Of a DNA stretch of 64,000 nt, positions 45,065 to 54,244 are shown piece after piece (the first letter of the stretch is position 1; every line of letters starts with the position of its first letter). The DNA comes from Marinifilum sp. N1E240. Lineage in GTDB: Bacteria; Bacteroidota; Bacteroidia; Bacteroidales; Marinifilaceae. A program made the translations under genes and the position numbers. Location of the stretch: the NCBI RefSeq assembly GCF_009295825.1, contig NZ_WHKF01000002.1:372001-436000 (forward strand), written 5' to 3'. The notes beneath the pieces were generated by a model. The model saw only the letters and a program-made list of their open reading frames with translations. It had not been told where the DNA came from and did not search any database.

Positions 45065-46150
45065 ATGAAAAGCTCAAATCTTAAACATACACTGCTTACA
45101 TTTTTAGCAATCGCTTCAGTTGTATTTGTATCATGTAAGAATGAAAATAAAAAATCAGGAGAAGAGACAATTGTGAAGAAATCTGATAAAATTGAAATTA
45201 AACAAAACGAGAAAGACCTACTAAATGGGATGTCCAGAGCTGTTTGTTACTCTGGATTTAGAAGTGGTCAGCATCCCGATAGAGGAAATGGCGCAATAAA
45301 TCCGAGCGATGCGGAAATATTGGAAGATCTTCGAATCATTTCAAAAGATTCATTGTTCAATTTGATTCGCCTTTATGATTGTGGAGAAAACTCCGAAGCT
45401 GTTCTTAGGATTATTGAAGAACAAAAATTAGATATCAAGGTGATGCTAGGAATTTGGCTTAAGGCAGAATTAAGTGCTCACGAAACCTGTGCTTGGCTTA
45501 CAGAACCAATTGCACAGAATGTTTTAGATGAAAACAGACATTTAAATCACAAGGAAATCCAAAAAGGAATTCAACTGGCGAATAAATATTCTGAAATAGT
45601 GCTTGCTGTGAATGTGGGTAACGAGGCTTTGGTGGAATGGAACGACCATAAAGTGGATACCGATACTATTATCTCTTATGTGAAACAAGTACAGGCAGCT
45701 ATCAAACAACCGGTAACAGTTGCCGATAATTACGATTGGTGGGCTTTAAAAGGTCAAAAATTGGCAAAGGCAGTTGATTTTGTTTCCATTCATGTTTATC
45801 CGGTTTGGGAAGGGAGGGATATTGATGAAGCAATGTCTTATACCATCGAAAATGTTCAGAAAGTGCGCAATGCAATACCAGATAGCAAACTTGTAATTAC
45901 CGAAGCAGGATGGGCAACTGTAGCATCTGAATTTGGTGATAGAGCTAATGAAGAAAAGCAAGAGAAATATTACCATGAATTGATGAAATGGACGAAAGCA
46001 ATGAATATAACCACTTTCTTTTTCGAAGCTTTTGATGAGGATTGGAAAGGGGAAACCGCTAATCCTCTCGGAGCTGAAAAGCATTGGGGATTATTTACAG
46101 TGGACAGAAAACCAAAAAAGGTAATGCAAAATCTATTTCCAGAACTCTAG
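45065..46150 (+). CDS. GH17-like beta-glucanase lipoprotein
   Basis: 361 residues. Signal peptide and lipobox VFVSCK, a charged linker, then a GH17-like domain starting at about 55 (RAVCYSGFRSGQHPD). Acid/base E187 in NVGNEALVEW and nucleophile E280 in VITEAGWATVA. It is the exported paralogue of the preceding gene, starting 11 bp after its stop. It is likely to act on beta-glucan fragments in the periplasm or at the surface. Confidence 0.85.
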   Translation: MKSSNLKHTLLTFLAIASVVFVSCKNENKKSGEETIVKKSDKIEIKQNEKDLLNGMSRAVCYSGFRSGQHPDRGNGAINPSDAEILEDLRIISKDSLFNLIRLYDCGENSEAVLRIIEEQKLDIKVMLGIWLKAELSAHETCAWLTEPIAQNVLDENRHLNHKEIQKGIQLANKYSEIVLAVNVGNEALVEWNDHKVDTDTIISYVKQVQAAIKQPVTVADNYDWWALKGQKLAKAVDFVSIHVYPVWEGRDIDEAMSYTIENVQKVRNAIPDSKLVITEAGWATVASEFGDRANEEKQEKYYHELMKWTKAMNITTFFFEAFDEDWKGETANPLGAEKHWGLFTVDRKPKKVMQNLFPEL

Positions 46151-46183
46151 AATCATAACTATAACATCTCAAATCTTAAAACT

Positions 46184-47617
46184 ATGACACATTATAAAAC
46201 GGCAAAGGAAGACATTGTCCCGTTTGGGCAAAAACTAGCATTTGGATCGGGACATTTGGCAAATCAGTTGTTTCCTGCTGCTCTGGGTGTGTTTATGGTT
46301 GTGTTGGTGATGTCCTTAAATATGAATCCAGTTTTGGCGGGTATTTTAGGAGCTCTTCCACGATTCTTAGATGCATTAACAGATCCAATTATGGGATTCA
46401 TTTCGGATAATACCAAATCGAAGTGGGGAAGAAGAAAGCCATATATTTTATTGGGAAGTGCTATAACTGGTGTTGCCTTTATGGTAATGTGGCAACTAAA
46501 CCCAGAAGATTCTCAAACCTATAATTTCGTCTACTTCCTAATTGTTTCTGTATTTTTCTACATCGGTTATACCATTTTTGCCACTCCTTTAATTGGTTTG
46601 GGTTACGAAATGACTTCCGATTACAATGAGCGTACCCGTTTGATGGCAGTATCTCAATGGATGGGGCAGGTTGCCTGGATGATTGCTCCTTGGTTTTGGG
46701 TGATCATATATGATCCATCAATTTTTGCATCGGCTCCCGAAGGAGCAAGAATTTTAGCGATTTGGGTAGGAGGAATTTGTATGGTGCTTGGAATTTTACC
46801 AGCCATTTTCAACAAAGAGATGATTGTTCCTGATAAGAGTAAAATGGCTGATTTAAGTATGAAGGATTTGGCCGTGAATGCTAAAGAATTTGTTAGAGGA
46901 ATTAAGCTGACTATTAAAAATAAGCAGTTTATGAAACTTTGTGGTTCTACTTTTTTCATATTTAATGGTTTTCAAACCATCGCGCAATTTGCGATGTTCA
47001 TTATTGTTTATTATTTATTTCAGGGCGATAAAGTTGCTGCAGGTTCCTGGCCAGCATGGTTTGGAACAATAAGTGCAATGGCTACAGCCTTTCTTGTTAT
47101 TCCTATTGTAACAAAATTGTCAGAAAGAGTGGGTAAGAAAAATGCTTTTGTAATAGCAACTTTTGTTTCCATTGTTGGATATGCATTAAAATGGTGGGGC
47201 TTCAATCCTGCTAATCCATGGTTAATGTTCATGCCAATTCCATTTTTGTCGTTCGGTATTGGTGGTTTATTCACATTAATGATGTCGATGACAGCCGATG
47301 TTTGCGATTTAGATGAATTGAACAATGGAGAAAGAAGAGAGGGAATGTTTGGAGCCGTTTACTGGTGGATGGTGAAGTTAGGAACCGCTTTGGCATTGCT
47401 TACTAGTGGAATTGTGTTGCAAATGGTTGGTTTTAACGAATCTGTAGATCAGCAAAGTGTTGAAACATTAACCAATTTGAGAATTGCAGATATCGTAATT
47501 CCTATAGTAACTGCATTAATGGCTATTCTACTAGTATGGAAATATGATATCACTGAAAGTAGAGCACTGGAAATTCGTGAAGCCTTAATCGCAAAAAGAG
47601 GAAGAGTAAAACATTAA
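46184..47617 (+). CDS. GPH-family sugar:cation symporter
   Basis: 477 residues, twelve helices. GPH hallmarks: FGSGHLANQLFPAALGVFM at helix 1, RFLDALTDPIMGFISDNTKSKWGRRKPYI between helices 2 and 3, and MTADVCDLDELNNGERREGMFGAVYWW in the second half. This family imports glycosides, often oligosaccharides, with Na+ or H+. It is 33 bp after the GH17 lipoprotein and 21 bp before the GH30 gene, so it probably carries beta-glucan oligosaccharides to the cytosolic enzymes of this locus. Confidence 0.93.
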   Translation: MTHYKTAKEDIVPFGQKLAFGSGHLANQLFPAALGVFMVVLVMSLNMNPVLAGILGALPRFLDALTDPIMGFISDNTKSKWGRRKPYILLGSAITGVAFMVMWQLNPEDSQTYNFVYFLIVSVFFYIGYTIFATPLIGLGYEMTSDYNERTRLMAVSQWMGQVAWMIAPWFWVIIYDPSIFASAPEGARILAIWVGGICMVLGILPAIFNKEMIVPDKSKMADLSMKDLAVNAKEFVRGIKLTIKNKQFMKLCGSTFFIFNGFQTIAQFAMFIIVYYLFQGDKVAAGSWPAWFGTISAMATAFLVIPIVTKLSERVGKKNAFVIATFVSIVGYALKWWGFNPANPWLMFMPIPFLSFGIGGLFTLMMSMTADVCDLDELNNGERREGMFGAVYWWMVKLGTALALLTSGIVLQMVGFNESVDQQSVETLTNLRIADIVIPIVTALMAILLVWKYDITESRALEIREALIAKRGRVKH

Positions 47618-47638
47618 AGAACTTTTTAATTGAAAATT

Positions 47639-49123
47639 ATGAAATCAAAATACATTATCGGTATTCTTTTAAGTCTTGTTGTTATGGCTTGTAATACAAA
47701 AGAAAAAAACTTGTTGGTTGATGTTTACGAAACATCTGCAAGTGGTAATAAATTAACAAAAATAACAGAATTTGAATCAGGAGATGAGTTTGTAAGCATT
47801 CAAATATTACCTGAGGAAAAATATCAGGAAATCATAGGTTTTGGAGGTTCATTTACCGAGTCATCGGCTTATTTGTTGAATCAAATGAGTAAAGAAAATA
47901 GGAAATTGATCTTGGATGCCTATTTCGCTGAAGAGGGCGCAAAATACTCACTAACCCGAACACATATTAACTCTTGTGACTTCTCGCTTAGCAATTATTC
48001 TTACGCTCCGGTTGAAGGGGATAAAGAATTAAAACACTTTTCTATCGATGAAGATCGTGATGATATCATTCCAATGATAAAAGAGGCTATGGAAGCATCT
48101 AAGGATGGCTTTAAAATACTTTCATCTCCATGGACAGCATCACCCTGGATGAAAGATAACAACAAGTATGTAGGTGGAAAATTGTTGCCAGAATACTATG
48201 ATACTTGGGCACTATTTTTCTCAAAATACATTCAGGAGTACAAAAAAGAAGGAATTGATATTTGGGGACTGACTGTAGAAAATGAGCCATTGGGAAATGG
48301 AAACAATTGGGAAAGTATGCATTTTTCTCCTGAGGAAATGGTAGAATTTGTGAGCAAACACATGGGACCAAAACTAAAGGAAGATGGTCATGATGTTAAG
48401 ATTTTGGGATATGATCAAAACAGGGATGAATTGGAAGAATGGGCTGATATCATGTACAAGGATGAGGAATCATCTAAATATTTTGATGGTATGGCAATTC
48501 ATTGGTATGCCAGTACATACGATTATATGCCTGAAGTTTTGCAATATACTTTCAAAAAGGCACCAAATAAACTGATGATTCAGTCTGAAGCTTGCGTTGA
48601 TGCAGAAGTTCCTCATTGGAATGATGATGCCTGGTACTGGAAAAAAGAGGCAACTGATTGGGGCTTTGATTGGGCTCCGGATGATCAAAAACATTTACAC
48701 CCTAAATATGTACCAGTATATCGTTATGCAAGAGATATTATTGGCTGCTTAAACAATTACGTACAAGCTTGGATTGACTGGAATATGGTATTGGATACTA
48801 AAGGCGGACCAAACTGGGCAAATAACTGGTGTTTGGCTCCTGTTATTGTCGACCCTGAAAAAGATGAGGTGTATTTTACGCCAATGTACTACACTTTAGC
48901 TCATTTTAGCAAGTACATTCGTCCTGACGCTGTTCGTATTGGTTTTAAGATATCTGATAAAGATGTAATGATGACAGCAGCAAAAAATCCTGATGGTACC
49001 ATAGCTATTGTGATTTTAAATATGAATGAGAAAACAAAGAATTTAGAAATTTCATTAGGCGATCGTTCGGTTAAATTTCAGATTAATGCACAAGCAATTC
49101 AAACTGTGATTGTTCCAGCTTAA
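47639..49123 (+). CDS. GH30 beta-glucosidase or beta-1,6-glucanase lipoprotein
   Basis: 494 residues from ATG 47639 (an in-frame TTG at 47630 adds three). Lipobox VVMAC. The GH30 pattern is clear: IIGFGGSFTESSAYLLNQ, LTRTHINSCDFSLSNYSY, PWTASPWMK, acid/base E216 in VENEPLGNG and nucleophile E317 in MIQSEACVD, then NYVQAWIDWNMVLD. In a laminarin-type locus the expected job is removal of beta-1,6-linked glucose branches (GH30 subfamilies 1 and 3 include such enzymes). The C-terminal beta-sandwich is present. Confidence 0.9.
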   Translation: MKSKYIIGILLSLVVMACNTKEKNLLVDVYETSASGNKLTKITEFESGDEFVSIQILPEEKYQEIIGFGGSFTESSAYLLNQMSKENRKLILDAYFAEEGAKYSLTRTHINSCDFSLSNYSYAPVEGDKELKHFSIDEDRDDIIPMIKEAMEASKDGFKILSSPWTASPWMKDNNKYVGGKLLPEYYDTWALFFSKYIQEYKKEGIDIWGLTVENEPLGNGNNWESMHFSPEEMVEFVSKHMGPKLKEDGHDVKILGYDQNRDELEEWADIMYKDEESSKYFDGMAIHWYASTYDYMPEVLQYTFKKAPNKLMIQSEACVDAEVPHWNDDAWYWKKEATDWGFDWAPDDQKHLHPKYVPVYRYARDIIGCLNNYVQAWIDWNMVLDTKGGPNWANNWCLAPVIVDPEKDEVYFTPMYYTLAHFSKYIRPDAVRIGFKISDKDVMMTAAKNPDGTIAIVILNMNEKTKNLEISLGDRSVKFQINAQAIQTVIVPA

Positions 49124-49158
49124 GTTATTGTAATTAGAAACAAACTAATATCCTTTCC

Positions 49159-50172
49159 ATGATTAAAAATATTGTGTTGATTTTTACGCTGAGTATACTG
49201 CTCATTTCATGTAAACAAGCTAATACAGATGCCATTTCTATTAATGGACGGGATATTTTAGTAAACGATTCTGTTTATACAATTAGGGGGATATGTTATC
49301 ATCCTGTGCCAAAAGGGAGCGATCAAAGAAGTTTTGATAATTTGAAGGAAGATTTGGCTTTAATGAAAGAGGCAGGAATCAATACGATTCGTGTGTATGA
49401 ACCAATTACAGAGCTTTCTGTTCTTGATAAAATACATGAATCTGGTTTGAAAGTGATCATTGGCTTTGGCTACAATCAGGGAGGAGAGAATGATATTCTA
49501 TCCGGAACTTTTATCGATTACGTAAATGCATTCAAGAACCACGAGGCAATTTTGATGTGGGAATTGGGCAATGAATACAATTATCATCCAGAGTGGTTTC
49601 AGGGAGATATGAAAAATTGGTACACAGCTATGAATAATGCGGCAAAACTAATTCATGAGCAAGATCCATTACATCCTGTTACAACAGCACATGGAGAATT
49701 GCCAGATGCTTTGGCTTTAAGCATGTGCCCTAATATTGATGTTTGGGGAATGAATGTGTATCGCTGGGACAATCCGGAAGAGATATTTTCACAGTGGGCT
49801 GCTGTAAGTGATAAGCCGATGTATTTATCGGAGGCTGGCGCAGACAGTTATATGACCATCGAAAAAAGTGGTTACAGCAAAGGCGCAAACGAGTTGGCTC
49901 AAGCCGATGCTACAACTAATATTTTAGATGCCACATTTCGAAATCAGGAAATTTGTTCGGGTGTAACTCTTTTTGCTTTTGTAGATGAATTGTGGAAAGC
50001 AGGTAATAATGACGTTTTAGATACAGGTGGATGGGCTCCAAATAGCAGTGGCGTTCCTTACGATGGAGCTCCTAATGAAGAGTATTGGGGAATTGTAGAT
50101 ATAGATCGGAACAAGAAAAAGGCTTTTCAGATCGTCAAAGAGAAGTACACCAATTTATCGAAGTCAAATTAG
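49159..50172 (+). CDS. Clan GH-A glycoside hydrolase lipoprotein (GH2/GH72-like barrel)
   Basis: 337 residues. Lipobox LLISCK, then a single TIM barrel: RGICYHPVPKGSDQRSF, INTIRVYEPITELSVLDK, acid/base E139 in WELGNEYNYHPEW and nucleophile E225 in YLSEAGADSY. The first barrel strands recall GH72/GH2 catalytic domains, but I cannot assign a family with confidence. It has no accessory domains. Position between GH30 and the mutarotase-like gene suggests an exo-acting or transglycosylating enzyme on beta-glucan fragments in the periplasm. Confidence 0.75.
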   Translation: MIKNIVLIFTLSILLISCKQANTDAISINGRDILVNDSVYTIRGICYHPVPKGSDQRSFDNLKEDLALMKEAGINTIRVYEPITELSVLDKIHESGLKVIIGFGYNQGGENDILSGTFIDYVNAFKNHEAILMWELGNEYNYHPEWFQGDMKNWYTAMNNAAKLIHEQDPLHPVTTAHGELPDALALSMCPNIDVWGMNVYRWDNPEEIFSQWAAVSDKPMYLSEAGADSYMTIEKSGYSKGANELAQADATTNILDATFRNQEICSGVTLFAFVDELWKAGNNDVLDTGGWAPNSSGVPYDGAPNEEYWGIVDIDRNKKKAFQIVKEKYTNLSKSN

Positions 50173-50190
50173 TTTTTCAAATTCCAAAGA

Positions 50191-51150
50191 ATGAAAAATA
50201 TACTATTGATTTTACTGATCATTTTTGCCTTTAATAGTTCAGCTCAGCAAAGAAAAGACGCAAATATGGAACACATTCTTAAAAATAATAATCTTGAAAT
50301 TTGTATTGATTTTCCCTTAAAGAATTATCAGTTTTCAAGATTCGATTGGACGGGTAAAATCGCAGCCGTAAAATTTAAAGGCATTCCTGTTTCCACTCAA
50401 GAAAAAATAAGTGGAGATAAAGAGAATATTTATGGCAAAGGTTTTTACAATGAGTTTGGTATTGAAATGCCCATTGGTTTTGATGATATAAAAGAGGGTG
50501 AGTATTTTCCTAAAATCGGGATAGGATCCTTAAAAAAGGAGGGAAAGAATTACGCTTTTAGCAAGAATTATGAAATTCTACCAGCCAATTTTAAGGTGAC
50601 AACAGAAAAGAATAAGCTAATTGTAGAATGTGAATCAAAAAGTATGAATGGTTATTCCTATGTTCTGAGAAAAGAAACAGAACTACTGGAAAGTAGTTTT
50701 ATAATTCGATACAGCCTACGAAATACAGGAGTAAAAACCATTACAACCAATGAATACTGTCACAATTTTTTAGCCATCAATAAAGAGTTAATGGGAAGTG
50801 ATTACATATTAAAATTTCCATTCGATCTCAATGCGGAATTATTTGATGCAGCACTAAATCCAGAAGGAAAAGTATTGGTTGAAAAGGAGAAAATTACTTT
50901 CAATAGCACGCCTGAAGAACAATTCTTTTATGGAAATCTTACAGGTAATAAAATGGTTGATGCAAGTTGGGAGTTAATCAATACGAAGAGCAAGATTGGA
51001 ATAAGGGAAACAGGAAGCTTTAAAACAAACAAAGTAAACCTATGGGGATGGAAACATGTGATAAGTCCGGAGTTGTTTTTCGATTTAAGCGTGGAACCCG
51101 GAAAGACCATCGAATGGTCTCGAGCCTATGCCGTTTATGAAGTTGAATAG
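50191..51150 (+). CDS. Exported aldose 1-epimerase-fold protein
   Basis: 319 residues. Residues 1-18 are a signal peptide (ends NSSAQQ). The remainder is beta-rich with a galactose-mutarotase-like pattern: RFDWTGKIAAVKFKG near the start, FYNEFGIEMPIGFDDI, then TTNEYCHNFLAINK where the His is where mutarotases keep a catalytic histidine, and a C-terminal FDLSVEPGKTIEW. It may interconvert anomers of released sugars in the periplasm. I do not recognise a narrower family. It is the last gene of the core locus, 19 bp after its neighbour. Confidence 0.65.
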   Translation: MKNILLILLIIFAFNSSAQQRKDANMEHILKNNNLEICIDFPLKNYQFSRFDWTGKIAAVKFKGIPVSTQEKISGDKENIYGKGFYNEFGIEMPIGFDDIKEGEYFPKIGIGSLKKEGKNYAFSKNYEILPANFKVTTEKNKLIVECESKSMNGYSYVLRKETELLESSFIIRYSLRNTGVKTITTNEYCHNFLAINKELMGSDYILKFPFDLNAELFDAALNPEGKVLVEKEKITFNSTPEEQFFYGNLTGNKMVDASWELINTKSKIGIRETGSFKTNKVNLWGWKHVISPELFFDLSVEPGKTIEWSRAYAVYEVE

Positions 51151-51191
51151 TAATAGATTTCTATAAAAGTTAATGGGGAGTAATTAAAGAG

Positions 51192-51740
51192 ATGAAAATA
51201 CATATAAAAGACAGACTTGAATTATCCTTATCTGAGATTCGTAAAATTTTAGAATTACTTACCTCCATTTGGCCTCCACAAGTGGGTTTCGTTGATACTG
51301 AAAAAATGATTCAGGATTATTCACGTAAGAATTTAAGTTCATTTAATAAGGTTCTCTTGTATTTTAAAGGAGAAGAGTTGATTGGCCATACCGAAATATT
51401 TAATCGGGAAATTATTGTTGATTCTGAGAGAAAGGAAATATTGGCCTTGGCTGGAGTTTGTGTTAAACCAGAATACCGAGGTAAAGATATTGGATATAGT
51501 CTGGTGGAGAATGCATTCAGATATGTAGACAATGGACAATTTTCTTGTTCAATATTTCAAACTAATGTGCCGGGATTTTATGAGAGATTCGATTGCAAAC
51601 AAATCCAGAATAAATTTATTAATGGAAAAAGTACTATTGGAACAAATAAAAATCCTTGGAGGGATCCTTACGTTATGGTTTATCCTAATACCTGTATTGT
51701 AGGAGATAATGATATAGATTTAAATGGAGAAGGTTATTAA
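51192..51740 (+). CDS. GNAT-family acetyltransferase
   Basis: 182 residues. The acetyl-CoA binding motif is VCVKPEYRGKDIGYSLV, followed by PGFYERFDCKQI, a common GNAT ending. The N-terminal part includes SIWPPQVGF, atypical and perhaps substrate-specific. It lies 41 bp after the mutarotase-like gene and 90 bp before a PfkB kinase and a second GPH carrier. The three could be an appended catabolic unit for a modified (for example amino or acetylated) sugar; this is inference. Confidence 0.8.
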   Translation: MKIHIKDRLELSLSEIRKILELLTSIWPPQVGFVDTEKMIQDYSRKNLSSFNKVLLYFKGEELIGHTEIFNREIIVDSERKEILALAGVCVKPEYRGKDIGYSLVENAFRYVDNGQFSCSIFQTNVPGFYERFDCKQIQNKFINGKSTIGTNKNPWRDPYVMVYPNTCIVGDNDIDLNGEGY

Positions 51741-51830
51741 TTAAAGAAAAGTATTCAATACTAAGTATTAATATCCAACACCGCAATTAGAATTATATAG
51801 AAAGGATTTATAGCACTTAAATTAAAGAAA

Positions 51831-52622
51831 ATGAAAATAACAGCTCTAAGTTCCTGTTGTGTAGATTTTTTTCCGGAATTAGAAAAAGTATATGTTGGAG
51901 GAAATTCCCTGAATTTCGCAACCCAATGCAAACTTTCTAATATAACTGATATATCGGTAATGGGTGCAGTTGGTGAAGATTGGTATGGAGATCTTATCGA
52001 ACAACATTTAGATAAAAATAATATTGACCGATCCAGATTGTATCGCTTAAATGTTCCCACAGCTTCCAATCGAATTTACATTAATGAGCAAGGAGATCGT
52101 TATTTTAAGGAGAATAGTTGGAATGGAGGTGCTTTTGATAAATTTCGTTTGTCTGAAGAAGATTGGTTGTATATGGAAAATAGGGACATTATTGCAATGC
52201 CTGCAGGCGATCCTAATTTAGATTCGCTAGTGGAGAGAAGAACCCAAAACCAGCTTGTGGTAATTGATTTTCTGGATTACCATAGCATTGAATTCATTGA
52301 AAAACGAATTGAGCATATTGATATTGTATTTTTAAGTGCCAATGAAAATAGGTTTGATAGTTTGAAAAAGTTGGCATTTAAATCAGGTAAGATGATTGTG
52401 GCTACTATAGGAAGCGAGGGAAGTGTGGCATTCTATAAAGATTCAATTTTTCGTCAGGAAGCTATCCATGTAGATAAAATTATTGATACTACTGGGTGTG
52501 GTGATGCATATCAAGCAGCATTTATGATTGAATGGTTTACATCGAAAGATGTGAAAAAAGCTATGCTAGAGGGAAGTTTGGCGGCAAGTAAAGTCCTGTC
52601 TTTCATAGGAGGAGTTGAGTAA
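51831..52622 (+). CDS. PfkB-family sugar kinase (fructoselysine 6-kinase-like)
   Basis: 263 residues, ribokinase fold. Features are VYVGGNSLNFATQCKL near the substrate site, VGEDWYGDLIEQHL, and the C-terminal anion-hole motif DTTGCGDAYQAAF, in which the usual GAGD is GCGD and D is the catalytic base. The short length and the CCVDFFPE start resemble FrlD-like kinases. It is placed between the acetyltransferase and a GPH carrier. Substrate not determined. Confidence 0.85.
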   Translation: MKITALSSCCVDFFPELEKVYVGGNSLNFATQCKLSNITDISVMGAVGEDWYGDLIEQHLDKNNIDRSRLYRLNVPTASNRIYINEQGDRYFKENSWNGGAFDKFRLSEEDWLYMENRDIIAMPAGDPNLDSLVERRTQNQLVVIDFLDYHSIEFIEKRIEHIDIVFLSANENRFDSLKKLAFKSGKMIVATIGSEGSVAFYKDSIFRQEAIHVDKIIDTTGCGDAYQAAFMIEWFTSKDVKKAMLEGSLAASKVLSFIGGVE

Positions 52623-52671
52623 TATCACAAGAAAACAAAATTAAGTATACCCTTAATATAACAAATAGAAC

Positions 52672-54033
52672 ATGAGTAAGATTGAGTCAAAATTATCCTT
52701 AAAAGAAAAAGTAGGTTACAGTCTAGGAGATACAGCTTCTCATTTTGTATGGGATATGGTAGGCTTTTGGATTCTGATATTTTATACCGATACATTTGGA
52801 ATTTCAGCAGCTGCAGCAGGAACCATCATGTTAATTGCTCGTTTTTGGGATATGATTAGTGATCCAATTATGGGTATTATTGCCGACCGTACCAAAACTC
52901 GATGGGGAAAGTTTCGACCTTATATTTTATGGATGGCTTTACCGTATAGCGTGCTGGCTGTTCTTACTTTTACAACACCCGATTTAGGAGCGACAGGTAA
53001 GGTGATCTACGCAGGAGTTACATACATCTTGTTGATGTCTGTTTTTACAGCTATAAACCTCCCATATTCCTCTTTAGGAGCCGTTATGACATCTGATTCT
53101 TATGAACGTGCAGGCTTAAACTCATACCGATTTATATTTGCTTTTATTGGGCAGTTTATTGTCTCGGGAACGGCTCTAAGTTTGGCTTTGTATTTTGGTG
53201 GAGGTGACAATGCAAAAGGATATCAGTACACTTTAATTCTATTTTCGATCATCAGTTTTGCCTTGTTCATGATTACTTTTAAAACCACAAAAGAACGTGT
53301 GCAACCACCCAAAAAACAAAAGGAGAATTTAAAAGAAGATTTCAAAAACCTATTTAAAAACAAGCCCTGGGTAATTCTGTTTTTTGTGGGTATTATTTCG
53401 TTTATCATGTTTGCAATGCAAAATTTATCCATTGCTTACTACTTTAAATATTACATAGGAAATGAAGAAAATGTTCAGTTGTTTAATGTAATTGGAACTA
53501 TTGCTTTAATTGTGGCGATTCCTTTTTCTAAACCATTGGCAAAACGATTCGGAAAACGTAATGTGTTTTTGGCTAGTTCATTACTTTCCGGATTTTTCTT
53601 CATCTGCCTATACATTCCCAATGCAGAGAATACTGCAATGATATATGCCTTTAATATTTTGGCAAAAATGGCATACGCACCTGCCGTTCCATTACTATGG
53701 ACCATGCTTGCCGATACAGCTGATTATTCGGAGTGGAAAACAGGAAGAAGATCAACCGGATTGGTATTTTCTGCAGCCACTTTTGCACAAAAAGCTGGTT
53801 GGGGAATAGGTGGAGCATTGGCAGGTTGGTTATTGGCAATTTTCGAATTTGCACCCAATGTAGAACAAACAGAAACCGCAATTACAGGCATTAAGTTGAT
53901 GATTTCAGTAATTCCAGGAATTTTATACATGTCTTGTGCCATTCTCTTGTATTTCTATACCATCGATCATGAAACTTGTGTAGTAATGAAAACCGATTTG
54001 GATAAAAGGAGATTGGCGGAAGCTTCTCTATGA
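52672..54033 (+). CDS. GPH-family sugar:cation symporter, second copy
   Basis: 453 residues with the GPH landmarks: KVGYSLGDTASHFVWDMVGFW in helix 1, RFWDMISDPIMGIIADRTKTRWGKFRPYI, and LLWTMLADTADYSEWKTGRRSTGLVFSA. It differs clearly from the copy at 46.2 kb, so the two probably import different sugars. It is the last gene before a terminator. Grouping with the GNAT and PfkB genes suggests import and phosphorylation of the same compound. Confidence 0.93.
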   Translation: MSKIESKLSLKEKVGYSLGDTASHFVWDMVGFWILIFYTDTFGISAAAAGTIMLIARFWDMISDPIMGIIADRTKTRWGKFRPYILWMALPYSVLAVLTFTTPDLGATGKVIYAGVTYILLMSVFTAINLPYSSLGAVMTSDSYERAGLNSYRFIFAFIGQFIVSGTALSLALYFGGGDNAKGYQYTLILFSIISFALFMITFKTTKERVQPPKKQKENLKEDFKNLFKNKPWVILFFVGIISFIMFAMQNLSIAYYFKYYIGNEENVQLFNVIGTIALIVAIPFSKPLAKRFGKRNVFLASSLLSGFFFICLYIPNAENTAMIYAFNILAKMAYAPAVPLLWTMLADTADYSEWKTGRRSTGLVFSAATFAQKAGWGIGGALAGWLLAIFEFAPNVEQTETAITGIKLMISVIPGILYMSCAILLYFYTIDHETCVVMKTDLDKRRLAEASL

Positions 54034-54075
54034 AAATAATGTGATAGGTAGTGGTTACCTTCATTTGGTTTGCTT

Positions 54076-54110
54076 AAGTCCACTTCGGAAACGGAGTGGG
54101 CTTTTGTTGT
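54076..54110 (+). terminator. Terminator closing the glucan/GPH region
   Basis: AAGTCCACTTC (54076-54086) pairs with GGAGTGGGCTT (54093-54103) including two G-T pairs, followed by a T-rich stretch. It ends the plus-strand run of the utilisation locus. Confidence 0.85.
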
Positions 54111-54209
54111 TTTTGGGAGTGTATCATTCTGGAATGAATATCTCACATAAGGAAGCAAATTGCTATTTTTAATTTAACATCTCAAATCTTTTGTTCTTGC
54201 TTGGTTTTT

Positions 54210-54244
54210 CATAAATTCAAATTTGATTTAAACTTGAATTTATG
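54210..54244 (+). promoter_or_regulatory. Perfect inverted repeat containing the start codon of the KAP NTPase gene
   Basis: CATAAATTCAA (54210-54220) and TTGAATTTATG (54234-54244) pair over 11 bp around a 13-nt loop, and the ATG of the next gene is the last three bases of the right arm. In RNA this would hide the start codon; in DNA it could be an autoregulatory operator. Confidence 0.6.

Noticed and set aside
51741-51830. AGTATT-type inverted repeats before the PfkB gene
   Set aside because: Short AT-rich arms that are expected by chance here; no clear operator geometry.
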